Assembly (NCBI RefSeq): GCF_018991925.1
Contig: NW_024736071.1
Span: forward strand, 16,759,538 to 16,823,537
DNA: 64,000 bases
Direction: 5' to 3'
From: Homarus americanus
Lineage: Eukaryota; Arthropoda; Malacostraca; Decapoda; Nephropidae
The notes under the pieces were generated by a model. The model was not told where the DNA came from. It saw only the letters and a program-made list of their open reading frames with translations, and searched no databases. Each line of letters opens with the position of its first letter. Position 1 is the stretch's first letter. The translations under genes were made by a program, and so were the position numbers. Below are positions 1 to 10,375 of this stretch, one piece after another.

Positions 1-237
1 TCCCCATACTGATTTATTAAATTACAGCAGATTATTTTCCAATTGACCGAACTTAAAAAAAAATAGGGGAGGGGTTAAGAGGTTAACCCCCCCCCCCCCA
101 TTTCCATGGACCCCTGACATGTAAGGTTAATGAACAGACTCAGAGTCATTGAAGTAGAGATAAATTATGTGCACAGATTCTGTATACAGTGTATGCTGAT
201 TCAGTGTGAACTTGTGTCATCATTGTATTGAATACCT

Positions 238-313
238 TTTTTTTTACGGGGATTAGCTCACGTGGGCACAGGTCACTGACCCACATCGGGGCCTCGGGGG
301 CGAAAATGTAATC

Positions 314-354
<41 letters not shown>

Positions 355-596
355 GAACCATAAAGAAATACAAAAATGAGAAACAATATATGTATGTTGT
401 GTTGTCAAGATAAGAGAAACAATTGAGACCCTGCAATTGTGTGTAAATGAGGCAGAAAGTTAGATCAGCAACCTGAGACTTGGTCACAATTTTCGTGATG
501 CCATATGGCAGCAGGGTCTACCATTAGAGAACACATTATGCTTCCAATATCTTCCCAGGCGGTAGTACCTCCCTGTTTGGTAGCTGCCTACTACCT
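238..596 (-). repeat. Dispersed repeat family A, copy 1
   Basis: This segment matches 36042-36420 closely over its whole length. Shared blocks include the stretch ending GGGGGCGAAAATGTA, an internal AAT microsatellite (about 309-352), the block after AAGAACCATAAAGAAATAC, and the end reading GGTAGCTGCCTACTACC. The T-run at the low-coordinate edge suggests the element's A-rich 3' end lies there, so it would read on the minus strand. No reverse transcriptase motif is visible, so the class is unknown; it could be the 3' part of a retroelement. Confidence 0.8.
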
Positions 597-656
597 CTAT
601 CTATATCTATCTATCTATATCTATCTATCTATCTATCTATCTCTCTCTCTCTCTCT
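597..656. repeat. TATC tetranucleotide then TC microsatellite
   Basis: A (CTAT)n tract runs directly into (CT)n immediately after dispersed repeat A. Confidence 0.9.
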
Positions 657-1688
657 CAATGCAATAGTGCTTACTGTTTGAGGTAGTGGTGGTAGTTATG
701 GAGAATGTGTGTGTTGTGTCCTTGAGTCAAACTAAAGAAAAGGATGAAGGGAGGAGGGGGAAGGGAGAGTCTTAAACATGGTAGACCAATAAACCTGTCG
801 TGTGCCTTTATGACCTGTCACTCACCCACTGTCTCATCCCTCCCTCCTCTCCCTCTCTCCTCCTTCCTTCTTTTCCTCACCCATTATTGCCCCACTCTCA
901 AACTATTTCAATTTTTACTCCCCCAACCCTCCAATGGGTCAGACTAACTACATTTATTTTCCAGCTTTTATTCATGTTTCCTCAATCAACAGTCACCCAT
1001 ATCTCTCAGTCACACACACACACACTCTTCTCATCTTCCTCTTTTCTCACCCCAATTCATCTTCAGTTTTTCAATGTATCCTCTACCCTTCAACATTAGA
1101 TTCTCCCTTGTTTCCCTATCATCTCCTCCGTTTTCTATGAGATGTTTTTCTTTCATTCCAATTTTCTCTTATTTTCGTTACTATCTCTTCTCCCTTAGTA
1201 TTGATTTTTTTGCATTAGTTTGCCATTCTTGGTTTCTATGTCATTTCCTGCTTCTGGTTCTATGGTCACTTTTTTTTTCTTCCTTCCAATTCTATTTTAT
1301 TCCCTCGAGTTTTCTTGGAGACAATGACGCTCTTGTTTTACTGGGTGGCCGACACACTCAAGGAAAAACACGCTTGACCTGTTTTAATTGTATTTTTGTC
1401 ATGTTCCTTCCTTTATGTACTATTATAGGTATTATTTTGTTTCCTGAAGTCGTTCAGTAGCTTGCATATCATAATAACTGTTTGAGATAAGGTTTAGTTC
1501 TATTTTATTGATGATAATAGTAAGTTGTTGCTACAGAAAGGAAGGAAGGAATAATATATGTGGTACCATTCATTAATTTGATTAAAAATCGTGTAATATC
1601 GTTTGACTTATCGATAGTGTACCCTGTCTATCTCAAAAGGATGAACGTAGGGTCAGCTAGTTTATGAGAGTTGATACCCAAGGACTAA
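657..1688. other. No gene recognised; pyrimidine-rich stretch
   Basis: About 800-1310 is T/C-rich with a small CA tract near 1010. The open frames here are low-complexity (Ser/Leu/Phe/Pro) and match no protein family I recognise. Confidence 0.5.
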
Positions 1689-2273
1689 CAGTGGCGTAGC
1701 TAGAGTGTGTGCCGCCCGGGGCGGCCCTTGAGTTTGCCGCCCCCCCCCGTACCCCCACAAAAAATACATATTGCACAGTGACTCACTCGTCTTGTCACGA
1801 TGGAGACTTGTACAGAACTGAAGTGAATTGCTTGTAACTGGTGGATTGGTCGGTTGTACATGAACTGATATGACCCGAGACTGCATGGTTTTGCAGCTAC
1901 TGGAGACGTTAATCCTTCCCTTTGTATCGGCGGCAAGTTAATCCTCGTCGTGTCTGACCTAACACCTGACCCACACCACATGAGCTCACTGGCGTACTTG
2001 TTTGAAGTTGTTTCCTTAATCCTCAACAGGTTACAGGTTGTGTGTGTGGCGGGGGGCCTCATAGCAAGGGTGTAGCTCATGACGTGGCCGTGATGATGTG
2101 GGTCAGGTGTTAGGTCAGACACGACAAGGATTAACTTGCCGCCGATACAAAGGGATGGATTAACGTCTCCAGTAGCTGCAGATATGGGTGATGAGCAGAC
2201 CCAAAAGTGCCGCCCCCCAAAAGTGCCGCCCGGGGCGGACCGCCTCCCCCCGCCCCCCCTAGCTACGCTAGTG
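1689..2273. mobile_element. Foldback MITE with terminal inverted repeats
   Basis: The ends are inverted repeats: CAGTGGCGTAGCTAG at 1689 against CACTAGCGTAGCTAG on the other strand at 2273 (two differences in 15). The pentamer ACTAA flanks both ends directly (1684-1688 and 2274-2278) and looks like a target-site duplication. A second, longer inverted repeat lies inside: about 1893-1979 pairs with 2093-2179 nearly perfectly over ~87 bp. G/C-rich GCCGCCC blocks sit just inside both ends. There is no transposase frame, so it is non-autonomous. The CAGTG-type end resembles hAT-type ends, but hAT elements make 8-bp duplications, so the superfamily is open. Confidence 0.85.
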
Positions 2274-2644
2274 ACTAAGATTTCTAGTAAGTTATGGTAA
2301 AGTGGTGGACTTACACACGCACCACACTAAACTAAAATGCTGAGGTCGAGTTTTGTGTTGTTAATAAGGTAGAAATTGGCAGGAGGAGGAGGAGGAGCAA
2401 GTTGTTGAAGGAGCTCCGATCGTTAGTTGCCAAAATACTGTGTCTAGCATATTTATGAGTCGTATACTTAATGTTATGAAGCCCGTCATCACGCCTCCTG
2501 CATTAATCACACACATGCAGTTGTTGCTTATGTTCTTCCTCCTTTTCTTGTGTCCGTGTGTGTGTGTGTGTGTGTGTAGACATTAGCTCAGAGTTAGCCA
2601 TCAGTCCACTCTTAATATCACTTAGTGGATCATGATTTATAATG

Positions 2645-2925
2645 AGATACTGTTGATGATGTCGCCTTCCTTCTGTTAGCTTCTGTTGATGATGTGTTCC
2701 TTTCTGTTAGTTCCTGTTGATGATGTGCTTCCTTTCTGTTAGCTCCCGTTGATGACATTGCTTCCCTTCTGTTAGCTTCTGTTGATGATGTGTTCCTTTT
2801 GTTCGCTCGTGTTGATGACGTTCCTTTCTGTTAGCTTCTGTTGATAATGTCGTGTTCCTTCCTGTTAGCCCCTGTTTATGATGACGTGTTCCTTCCTGTT
2901 AGTTCCTGTTGATGATGACGTTCTA
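2645..2925. repeat. Minisatellite, ~31-36 bp unit
   Basis: About eight imperfect copies of a unit with core TTCCTTTCTGTTAGCTTCTG followed by TTGATGATG. Confidence 0.8.
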
Positions 2926-2928
2926 GGT

Positions 2929-3000
2929 TAGGCCAGGATAGGATAGATTATGTGAGTATAGGTTAGATTAGGTTAAGTGCGTTAGGTTAGATTAGTATTA
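2929..3000. repeat. Degenerate TTAGG-like tract
   Basis: Mutated GGTTAG/GGATAG units lead directly into the conserved module at 3008-3058. Confidence 0.6.
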
Positions 3001-3007
3001 GGGTGGG

Positions 3008-3058
3008 TTAATCTCAAGGTGAAATAAGCTGGGGTGGAGATTCTTCAGGTGGTCTGGT
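3008..3058 (+). repeat. TTAGG-linked module, copy 1
   Basis: A ~50-bp block starting TTAATCTCAAGGTGAA and containing GGGGTGGAGATTCTTCAGGT. It is nearly identical to 54756-54808 and recognisable, in the opposite orientation, at 51322-51369 and 54670-54715. All copies touch or lie close to a TTAGG-type tract. Confidence 0.8.
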
Positions 3059-4085
3059 TTTATTAATATACAGTAAACACAAGACTAAAACCATTGTTAA
3101 GATAGCGTGACACAGTGTTTGTTAAGTGTCCCATGTTTATAGAAAATTGAAGAAGGTAAGATGACGGGAGATGACGATTTAAGTTATAATACTGAGGTGG
3201 GTGCGTGAGGGAGGTGAGAGCGTTGTGGTGGTGGCAGTAAATTGGACGGATAACTCTGTGCAAACTGTTTCCGGTCATCGCCGCCGTCTTATTATAGTAT
3301 CCCCTTTAAATATTTATCGTCGTTTTCTTTCTACCTCTTGTGGTTGGGTCTGAGGGCGGATAAATTCCTGGGCGTATGAAGTTATAAGAGAAAATTGGTT
3401 GGAAAATTGCCTTTGGTTTGTCTGGTATTGGTGTGCAGATAACATGGCATCAGCGAAACTTTACTAGATGTATAACTGGTAATATCCCCCGGACATACTA
3501 TACTGCTCTACTAACTTGCTCTTTGATTCCTCACATTAAACGAGTATTGATGTGGGTGAGTTTCTTTATTGAGTCATTTTGTCTTAGCTCGATGTCTACT
3601 ATTTGTTCAACCACACATACAGTAGGCTACATAATAGTTTTTCGGTGGTCTCACTTGTTTTTTATTCAATATTTTTTTTTATTAAGTACAGTTTGGGTTT
3701 GTTTTATTTCACTGTGTTTTAACAAGTGAAGGACGAGAACCGCGGTAAAACGGTACCTTGTAGTGACTTAGCGGCGCTGTGTTGAATATTTAGAGATCTT
3801 TTGCTCTTACTTTACGTTATCAGCGCTAACCACTTACCTCCTCAAGAGGTAAATGGGAGGAAAATGCAAAAAGGATATATTCGGATTTTTCTTTTACACC
3901 GCCTCTCCCTCCTTGCCCCTCAACCCAAACCCCCCGTATATTTTTGTTAAACCTCTTAAACTCATTTGTATCATATTATAGTTTGAACTTGTGATTTTTC
4001 CTCATTGCCAGGGGTTAGTGTTGAGTCCGTGTAGCTGTCCACGACGTTAGTACTAAGAGTGTTCAATACATTGATTATAAAATAG
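3059..4085. other. No gene recognised
   Basis: AT-rich unique-looking sequence with no convincing coding frame, splice pair or repeat. Confidence 0.4.
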
Positions 4086-4206
4086 TCACCCAGGAGACCA
4101 ACTAATAGTTACCCTGGAGACCAAAACAAGTCACCGTGGAGACCAAACAATAGTCACCGTGGAGACAAAACAATAGTCACCGTGGAGACCAAACAACAGT
4201 CACGCC
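4086..4206. repeat. Minisatellite, 23-bp unit
   Basis: About five copies of a unit with core AGTCACCGTGGAGACCAAAC. Confidence 0.85.
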
Positions 4207-5647
4207 TGGAGATCTGTGGTGGTGAGATTTTGTCCCATGTATCTCAGGATTGTATCAAACATTCCTCGGCCATCACACCAAGACGAAAAATCAGAAGATT
4301 GTTAGGCGACAAAATCGAGAGTTATGAGATGGAAATTGGTGATATTGGCGGTGAAATTGTCGGTGTTGGGAGTGAAGAACTGGCAAAATGGGAAAAATAA
4401 GTAGTTATCTTGAAGTGCTGGCGGGGAGAGGGGATGATTGCGGTAGAAATTATTAGTTTAGTGGCATATATCCACACATGAGTCTGGTGGGTAGAAAATG
4501 ATAAATGTTTAGAGAACGTTGTTTTGGGTTGAAAGTTCACCCCAACTCTGAGACTGACAGACAGACAGCGACCGTAGGTGGTAATGTTACCCTTAGTTCA
4601 CCGGATGTGTCGTGGAACTGACCAAGGGAATGTTGAGGAACTGACCAGGGGAATTACTGCTTAATCACGGAAAGGTCTTGAGAGTCACACAGCTGACCAG
4701 ATGAGGTGAGGCGAGCACTGGAGCCCAGACTCTCAGAAACTGGTGACAGAGGTCGTTAACACAGGCTGTTGGTAGGTTGGGTACTGTGTGTCAGGTGTTT
4801 GTAGTAAAGAGATGAGTGAGCCAGGTGTGTGTGTGTGTGTTCGTTCTTGTGGTTGTCGATGTCCGTGATGTCACTTCCACGACTCAGAGACCGATGCAAG
4901 GGGCTTAACGTCCGTGTTATGGAGGAGGTTTGAGGACAAGGCATCTTTAAGGTGGCTTGGAACTTTGTCTGGAAGAGAAAAAACAAAACGATTCCAATGC
5001 CGCGTGAACGTTTGTGATGAACTCTCGGTGAATATCTCTTAACATTATTAATTACTGCACACAACTGACTCAACCTGGTTACCACACACACACACACACG
5101 CGCACATGCTTTATCTATACAGTATAAGGCACAATACACACAGTTTCACGCATATATACAGCACATAGAGGGATTCCTACCCACCATCGTGTCGACCACG
5201 AGTAACAGAGTAATTACCAGGGGTAGAAAACTACTCTCCTGAATGATATGTTGTTTCCGCCCCAACGCCAGGCTCCGGGTAGGTAAGACCAGGGCGACCC
5301 ACCTCCCCTCCCCTACGCCCAAGGTTTAATGTCTTATTTATACACCCACACGCACTGCTTTTCCAGTGGGTAAATGATGACAAGATTACATACTTATATA
5401 TTTTTATCCTTACAAGGGTCCTCCCCCTCCCCCCCAGTATGGTGCAGGTGGCCGGAACTAAGACTGAACTGTATAATCTCTTTTCAATCCCTGTTATTCT
5501 ACCTATAACTAACTGCCCGAATAGATTTGAGGGAGGTAATGACTGTGGACTCTGAGCAGCAAGACTGGGGGTAACACTGGGGAGAGATCCGTGGAGTATT
5601 GGTGATGATGTTACTACCGAACCTAACCTACCTGGGTGACACACACA
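4207..5647. other. No gene recognised; minor CA/TG tracts
   Basis: Short TG (about 4827) and CA (about 5083) tracts and C-rich sequence near 5405. No recognisable protein family on either strand. Confidence 0.4.
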
Positions 5648-5690
5648 CTACTACTACTACCACTACTACTACTACTTTTTTTTTTTTTTT
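5648..5690. repeat. TAC trinucleotide tract plus T-run at LINE 3' end
   Basis: A (CTA)n tract followed by a run of T. Read on the minus strand this is the poly-A tail of LINE copy 1 running into (AGT)n. Confidence 0.9.
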
Positions 5691-7858
5691 GAACAAAAAA
5701 AAAACGTGGCCTCCAGCCTCCCCCAATAGCCACACCTTCGCCACCATTTATTTACCTTAATATTAAATATCCTAATACATAAGAAACTATCCTATCTGTG
5801 TTAAATTAGTTGAGCCGCAGATCCATGCGGCATTCAGTGACTGTAGCCTCATAGTCGATATCTGCAGCAGTTGTCGGAGTAGGGGCAGAAGCTCTCGTTC
5901 CCCTGAGGCAGAGCAAAGCCGACCGAAGGAGAGAGAAGGACAGTCGACATCTCATCCAGGCTGTGACATAACTTCTGGGCTGCTGCTTCTGTTCGGAGAT
6001 CAGCTCCGCGAGTCTGGCGTAGAAACATCTTGCACTTGGGCCCATCCCACCAGAGGTTGTGAACACTAGAGGAGTGAAGCTGCCTTGATCAACATTTTGA
6101 ATTCTCTCCCCATATGCCCTTCTCTTGTCGTTCTCGTTCCTCCTATGCGCAGCATCGAGAGCTAGGTTACGGTGACAAACGGCCATGGGATCAAAAATCC
6201 TGATGTCGAAGAAAGCTCGCTGTCCCCGCGTCCAGAATCCTCGAGCACTGACGTCCACACGGGCTTCGTTAGATGTGTTTGAAGTCCTGTGTTGGAAGAT
6301 CTCGCCATCCAGTGGAAGGAGGGTCGGTTCTACCATGACGTCCCGGCAGATTTCCTTCAACATATTTGCTGTGAGATCCCTTACCTCGTCATGCCTCATG
6401 CATATGAAGCCCCCCTTCTTGCAAACCATGGCGTGATTGCCATCATAGGAATAGCCACACACGCATTGGGAGGGCAAACCATCTACTGGCCAACCGTACC
6501 TTAGAGCAATGGCATCTGTAAATTCTTGTTTGTTAAGGCTGAAACCATTTGCCCTTATCGGTAACGTAGTTAACCAGTTCGAGGCGCCCACCTCCTGCGC
6601 TATAGCTACTTTTTTTGTCAAATTTTCTGGAACCAGCAGCAATAGTTGCTGCAACATGTCATTTTGGCAGTGCTGCCGATCTGTTGTAATGGACCTACGG
6701 ATCTTATTAACTTCGCTGGTGTCCACTTCCCCTGTTGCATTCTGGGCTATTATGTGGTCAGTGAGGGCTGCCGTGAGCTTAAGTGAATTTTGATGTTCAG
6801 AGTCAGCAATCTCCTCTGGATTAGTTAGTCCCATCCCTCCCAGTCTTGGTGGAAGTGCAAGAAGTGTTCTTTCTGCTAGGGTTAAGTCGTGGTGTTTCAC
6901 TAGTTTGGGAATGAACTTGACACTGATTGCTTCTTCCAAAGGGTGGAGGAGGGGTCGGATCTCAGGGATGGTACGCATCAGGTAGTTCCAACGATGCTTG
7001 ACTCCATGTGTGAATGCTGCAAAGGCCGCATGTGGCTCTGTGTTAGCAATCTCCGATAGAGCATGGATTTCGCTAACCCACTCATTCACTTTTCCCCCTA
7101 CGTACTGGGTCTTGAAGTCCGTAGTGCCAATTACTGCGCCTAGATGTCTTTGGCCGTCCTTAGTTATTTTAACCTCACTTTCGCCGAAAACCTCCACAGC
7201 CCGATCATAATGATCTGGCTTCACGATGAGGAAGGATTTGCTGGCGTTAGGGTGGTACCCTATATGTGGACCTCGCGATGTTACCAGGTCCCACCACTTT
7301 TTGATGTCCTCCACTTTTCCTGCTCCTGTGAGGTCATCAGCATATGCCACTTGTTTGACCCCAGTTGTTTCATACTTTATTTCTTGTTGGAGCACTGATA
7401 GGCCTATTGCATACATTGCCATTGCAACGGGGTCCCCCTGTGTTGTTCCCTCGGTCGACTGTAGGATGGTATCACCTCGTAGAGCCTTGTTGTTTACTAT
7501 GTAGAGGTCTGAAGGATTCCTATACGAATTTTCAACATACATCGCAAAGCTAGGACACTTGATCTTGATGTTGTGCAGTGCAGCCTTGCGGTTAAGTATG
7601 TTGAATGCGTTTGAAGCATCCACCAGAAGAACGGCCTCACAATCACGCTGCTCAAATATCAATCTCATGGCGTGAATGGCCGCCTCCCCACCAGCCTGGT
7701 GGCCAGCACACACTTGTAGGTTCCCTGCTGCTGCCCTGACATCATCCTTTACCACCTCCATTATACACTTTCCGATGATCCGCCTCAGCACTTCCCCCAC
7801 CCCTATAGGTCTACATCCTGGATTCTTTTCCAGAGGAATAAGGCGGCAGGCCTTTATT
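5691..7858 (-). mobile_element. 5'-truncated LINE, copy 1 (endonuclease-C-terminal type)
   Basis: About 2.2 kb of a non-LTR retrotransposon on the minus strand. It holds a long reverse transcriptase/endonuclease frame, a ~100-bp 3' untranslated region (with GGCTGGAGGCCAC near the tail) and a poly-A tail ending in a TAC microsatellite. Its 5' end stops abruptly at about 7858, where the 3' tail of copy 2 begins. The 3' untranslated region recurs at 7859-8151, 8202-8482, 42760-42850, 46778-46940 and 62920-63000. Truncation at the 5' end is typical of incomplete target-primed reverse transcription. Confidence 0.9.
5806..7854 (-). CDS. LINE reverse transcriptase with C-terminal endonuclease (5'-partial)
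   Basis: The frame is open for 682 codons and ends in TAA at 5806. It lacks a true start: the first usable initiator-like codon (7800) is GTG, and the frame continues upstream through KACRLIPLEKNPGCRPIG before the element is cut off. Numbered from 7800, motif A is LLVDASNAFN (Asp61), the Q-G-D-P box is at 121-124, and the catalytic YADD is at 153-156. A Cys-X-Cys...His...Cys zinc knuckle lies near 444-458. After it comes an R-x-D...FFDIR block (about 515-535) that fits a restriction-like endonuclease. The enzyme would copy its own RNA at a nicked chromosomal target. That order places it with LINEs carrying a C-terminal endonuclease (R2/R4/NeSL-like grade); the clade is not resolved. There are no internal stops, so this copy is fairly young. 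Confidence 0.9.
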   Translation of the reverse strand, partial: KACRLIPLEKNPGCRPIGVGEVLRRIIGKCIMEVVKDDVRAAAGNLQVCAGHQAGGEAAIHAMRLIFEQRDCEAVLLVDASNAFNILNRKAALHNIKIKCPSFAMYVENSYRNPSDLYIVNNKALRGDTILQSTEGTTQGDPVAMAMYAIGLSVLQQEIKYETTGVKQVAYADDLTGAGKVEDIKKWWDLVTSRGPHIGYHPNASKSFLIVKPDHYDRAVEVFGESEVKITKDGQRHLGAVIGTTDFKTQYVGGKVNEWVSEIHALSEIANTEPHAAFAAFTHGVKHRWNYLMRTIPEIRPLLHPLEEAISVKFIPKLVKHHDLTLAERTLLALPPRLGGMGLTNPEEIADSEHQNSLKLTAALTDHIIAQNATGEVDTSEVNKIRRSITTDRQHCQNDMLQQLLLLVPENLTKKVAIAQEVGASNWLTTLPIRANGFSLNKQEFTDAIALRYGWPVDGLPSQCVCGYSYDGNHAMVCKKGGFICMRHDEVRDLTANMLKEICRDVMVEPTLLPLDGEIFQHRTSNTSNEARVDVSARGFWTRGQRAFFDIRIFDPMAVCHRNLALDAAHRRNENDKRRAYGERIQNVDQGSFTPLVFTTSGGMGPSARCFYARLAELISEQKQQPRSYVTAWMRCRLSFSLLRSALLCLRGTRASAPTPTTAADIDYEATVTECRMDLRLN

Positions 7859-8151
7859 ATTTTTTCAAAATGGCCTCCATCCGCCCCTTATAGCCACACC
7901 TTCGCCACCATTTTATTACCTTAAAATTAAATATTTTAAATATCCTAATACATAAGTAGCTATCCTAGCTGTGTTGAGTTAGTTGAGCCGCAGATCTATG
8001 CGACATTCAGTGACTGTTGCCTCATAGTCAATATCTGCAACTGTTGTTGGCTTTGGGGCCGATGCTCTCTTTCCCCTGAGGCAGAGCAAAGCCGACCTAA
8101 GGAGAGAGAAGGACAGTCGACATCTCATCCAGGCTGTAACGTAACTTCTGG
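7859..8151 (-). mobile_element. LINE copy 2, 3' end only
   Basis: This matches the last ~290 bp of copy 1 (end of the frame plus 3' untranslated region) at high identity. The minus-strand tail reads GGCCATTTTGAAAAAATAA and abuts the truncated 5' end of copy 1. Its own 5' end stops at the CCCAGAAGTTA position, next to a TAC tract. Confidence 0.9.
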
Positions 8152-8201
8152 GCTACTACTACTACTGCTACTACTACTACTTTTTTTTTTTTTTTTTTTT
8201 T
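8152..8201. repeat. TAC tract plus T-run between LINE copies 2 and 3
   Basis: (CTA)n with one GCT interruption, followed by a run of about 22 T. It is the minus-strand poly-A/(AGT)n tail of copy 3. Confidence 0.9.
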
Positions 8202-8482
8202 AATAGTGGCCTCCAGCCTCCCCCAATAGCCATTCCTTCGCCACCATTTTGTTACCTTAATATTAAATATCCTAATACATAAGTAGCTCTCCTAGCTGTG
8301 TTGAGTTAGTTGAGCCGCAGATCTATGCGGCTTTCGGTGACTGTAGCCTCATAGTCAATATCTGCAGCAGTTGTCGGAATTGGGGCAGAAGCTCTCGTTC
8401 CCATGAGGCAGAGCAAAGCCTACCGAAGGAGAGAGAAAGACAGTTGACATCTCATCCAGGCTGTAACGTAACTTCTGGGCTG
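8202..8482 (-). mobile_element. LINE copy 3, 3' end only
   Basis: This is the same ~280-bp LINE terminus as copy 2. It is truncated at the same point, just before a TAC tract (8483-8505). The shared breakpoint suggests either a tandem duplication with copy 2 or insertion/microhomology at AGC/AGT repeats. Confidence 0.9.
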
Positions 8483-8585
8483 CTACTACTACTACAACTA
8501 GTACTATTTTGTTGTCATTTGGAACGAGTATGACGATCATCCAGCTATGATACAATGATATAAGTTATTAAGGATGTCACCTTCG

Positions 8586-9011
8586 TTAGTGAGCTCTGAG
8601 GTGACTCGAGAGGCCGATACGTGACCGTCAGGGTCGTCCACAGATGTTGCACGTGTGGAGGGGTACATCTAGTGCGGGAGGGGCGGCGGCAACGTCTTTC
8701 CGGCGCTGGTTCTTGTCTGCCTCGGTATACAGTCGGGCTTACTCGAAAGTATTGACACCTTCTCACGTGATGCTCCTTCAAGCATTACGGTGTGGAGTAA
8801 TCGTCTCCCAGGTGAGGGGGTCGTTTTGGCACTTTTTCAAGTTTGTCTTAAAACTATCCTTATACCTTTTCAGTTGCCCGCCAGTGTTACGTTTACTATT
8901 AGTTAAGTGACTGCAAAGTAGGTGCTTTGGCAGTCGACTGAAGTCCATGCGGGTAACATGGCCAGTCCAACGTTGTTGTTCGTGGATAATCGTAGCCTCG
9001 ATGCTCCTACA
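8586..9011 (-). pseudogene. LINE reverse transcriptase C-terminus (second family), decayed
   Basis: The minus-strand frame from 9011 reads CRSIEATIIHEQQRWTGHV and continues with TRMDFSRLPKHLL, GQLKRYKDSFKTNLKK and DPLTWE. It ends with a C2H2-like knuckle CNICG...SRIGLSSHLRAH before TAA at 8588-8586. This RW-GHV-RM...KRYKD...H-TC-IC-GR...SHLR-H layout is a familiar LINE open-frame end in many animals. Four in-frame stops (for example after ITPHRNA, and inside the zinc knuckle) show it is dead. It is unrelated to the LINE at 5691-7858. Confidence 0.85.
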
Positions 9012-10009
9012 GTTGGGTCATGCGTTCTCCTGTAATAAAAAGCACCAACACCTGTAGTAAAAACGCCAACACCTGTAATAAAAAAACACCTGTTACCCTA
9101 AACAACACCTGTAATAAAACGCACACACACACACACACACACACAAACTAGTGACTCTAAGCGATATATCACGTTATGGTGCCGTGGAATAAGACTTACT
9201 TCACCGCCTTACAGTTCCTCATGCTGTTGTTGTCACTTATTATCCTTTTATTACACGAGCAAAGTGACATCTATGATAAAGAGAGCGTGAGAACTATATA
9301 CGAGTGTGTTTAGTGTTATAGAAGGAGAGTAGTTATATCAGGGTTACGAGACACTGATGATGGTAGAGGGGTGAGGGTGAAGGCGGGCAGGTCACGGCCG
9401 CTCATTCTGTGAGTTGCCGCTGGGACACTAAAACTACATCCGGTTATTTAAGGAAGTTCATGGGTACAAACACACACACATGCAAACACACACATGCATA
9501 CACACATATGCACACATATACATATACTCGTACACACACAGATGCACCCACATAAACACATACACATGCATATGCAAGCACACTTACACAGATGCAAAGA
9601 CACATACACACACACACACATACACTACTAATACTCCCAAGGTGGGGGGTGGGGGGAGTACAAAATTGGCTGACTGACAGGTGTATACAGTTCCAGGTAT
9701 ACTTCATGTTACATGTTCTCTTTCTTTCATCGATGATTCTGAGCAATACAGTAGACTAAGGCGGTACAGACACTACTCCCTGTAACCTGTACTCACGATC
9801 AAAGTTCCTGTAACTTGATGGTGATGATGATGGTAGGGGCATCATTCAGGCGTACAGTTTATTATCTTGGCTATGAAATACAATGTAAGTGAGTGGCAGT
9901 GTGAGGGTGAGTGATGGTGATCGTAAAGTGGCCGTCACAGGGGACATATATTGTACAGAAATGAATAGTTGCAAAATTGGAACATCGCCCCTGTAGGAAC
10001 ATTTAGGAG
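9012..10009. other. No gene recognised; CACCTGTAATAAAA and CA-rich repeats
   Basis: About 9040-9115 holds a few copies of an ACACCTGTAATAAAA-type unit followed by a CA tract (9120-9146). About 9470-9625 is a CA/CATA-rich tract that makes low-complexity frames on both strands. Confidence 0.6.
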
Positions 10010-10375
10010 TGTTTAAACCCTTTGAGGATGATGGTTTAAACCTTTGAGGATGATGGTTTAAACCTTTGAGGACGATGGTTTAACCCTTTGATTATGATGG
10101 TTTAAACCTTTGAGGACGATGGTTTTAACCCTTTGATTATGATGGTTTAAACCTTTGAGGACGATGGTTTAACCCTTTGAGGATGATGGTTTAAACCTTT
10201 GAGGACGATGGTTTAACCCTTTGATTATGATGGTTAAACCTTTGAGGATGATGGTTTAAACCCTTTGAGGATGATGGTTTAAACCTTTGAGGATGATGGT
10301 TTAAACCTTTGAGGACGATGGTTTAACCCTTTGATTATGATGGTTTAAACCTTTGAGGACGATGGTTTTATCGAT
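10010..10375. repeat. Minisatellite, 22-bp unit
   Basis: About 16 copies of GATGGTTTAAACCTTTGAGG plus two bases, alternating between GAGGATGATGG and GATTATGATGG variants. Each unit carries the palindrome GGTTTAAACC. A TATC tract follows (10374-10394). Confidence 0.9.

Noticed and set aside
1074..1460. 128-codon Phe/Ser/Leu-rich frame that looks membrane-like
   Set aside because: Pyrimidine-rich sequence yields hydrophobic residues by composition; no splice sites, homology or codon bias support it.
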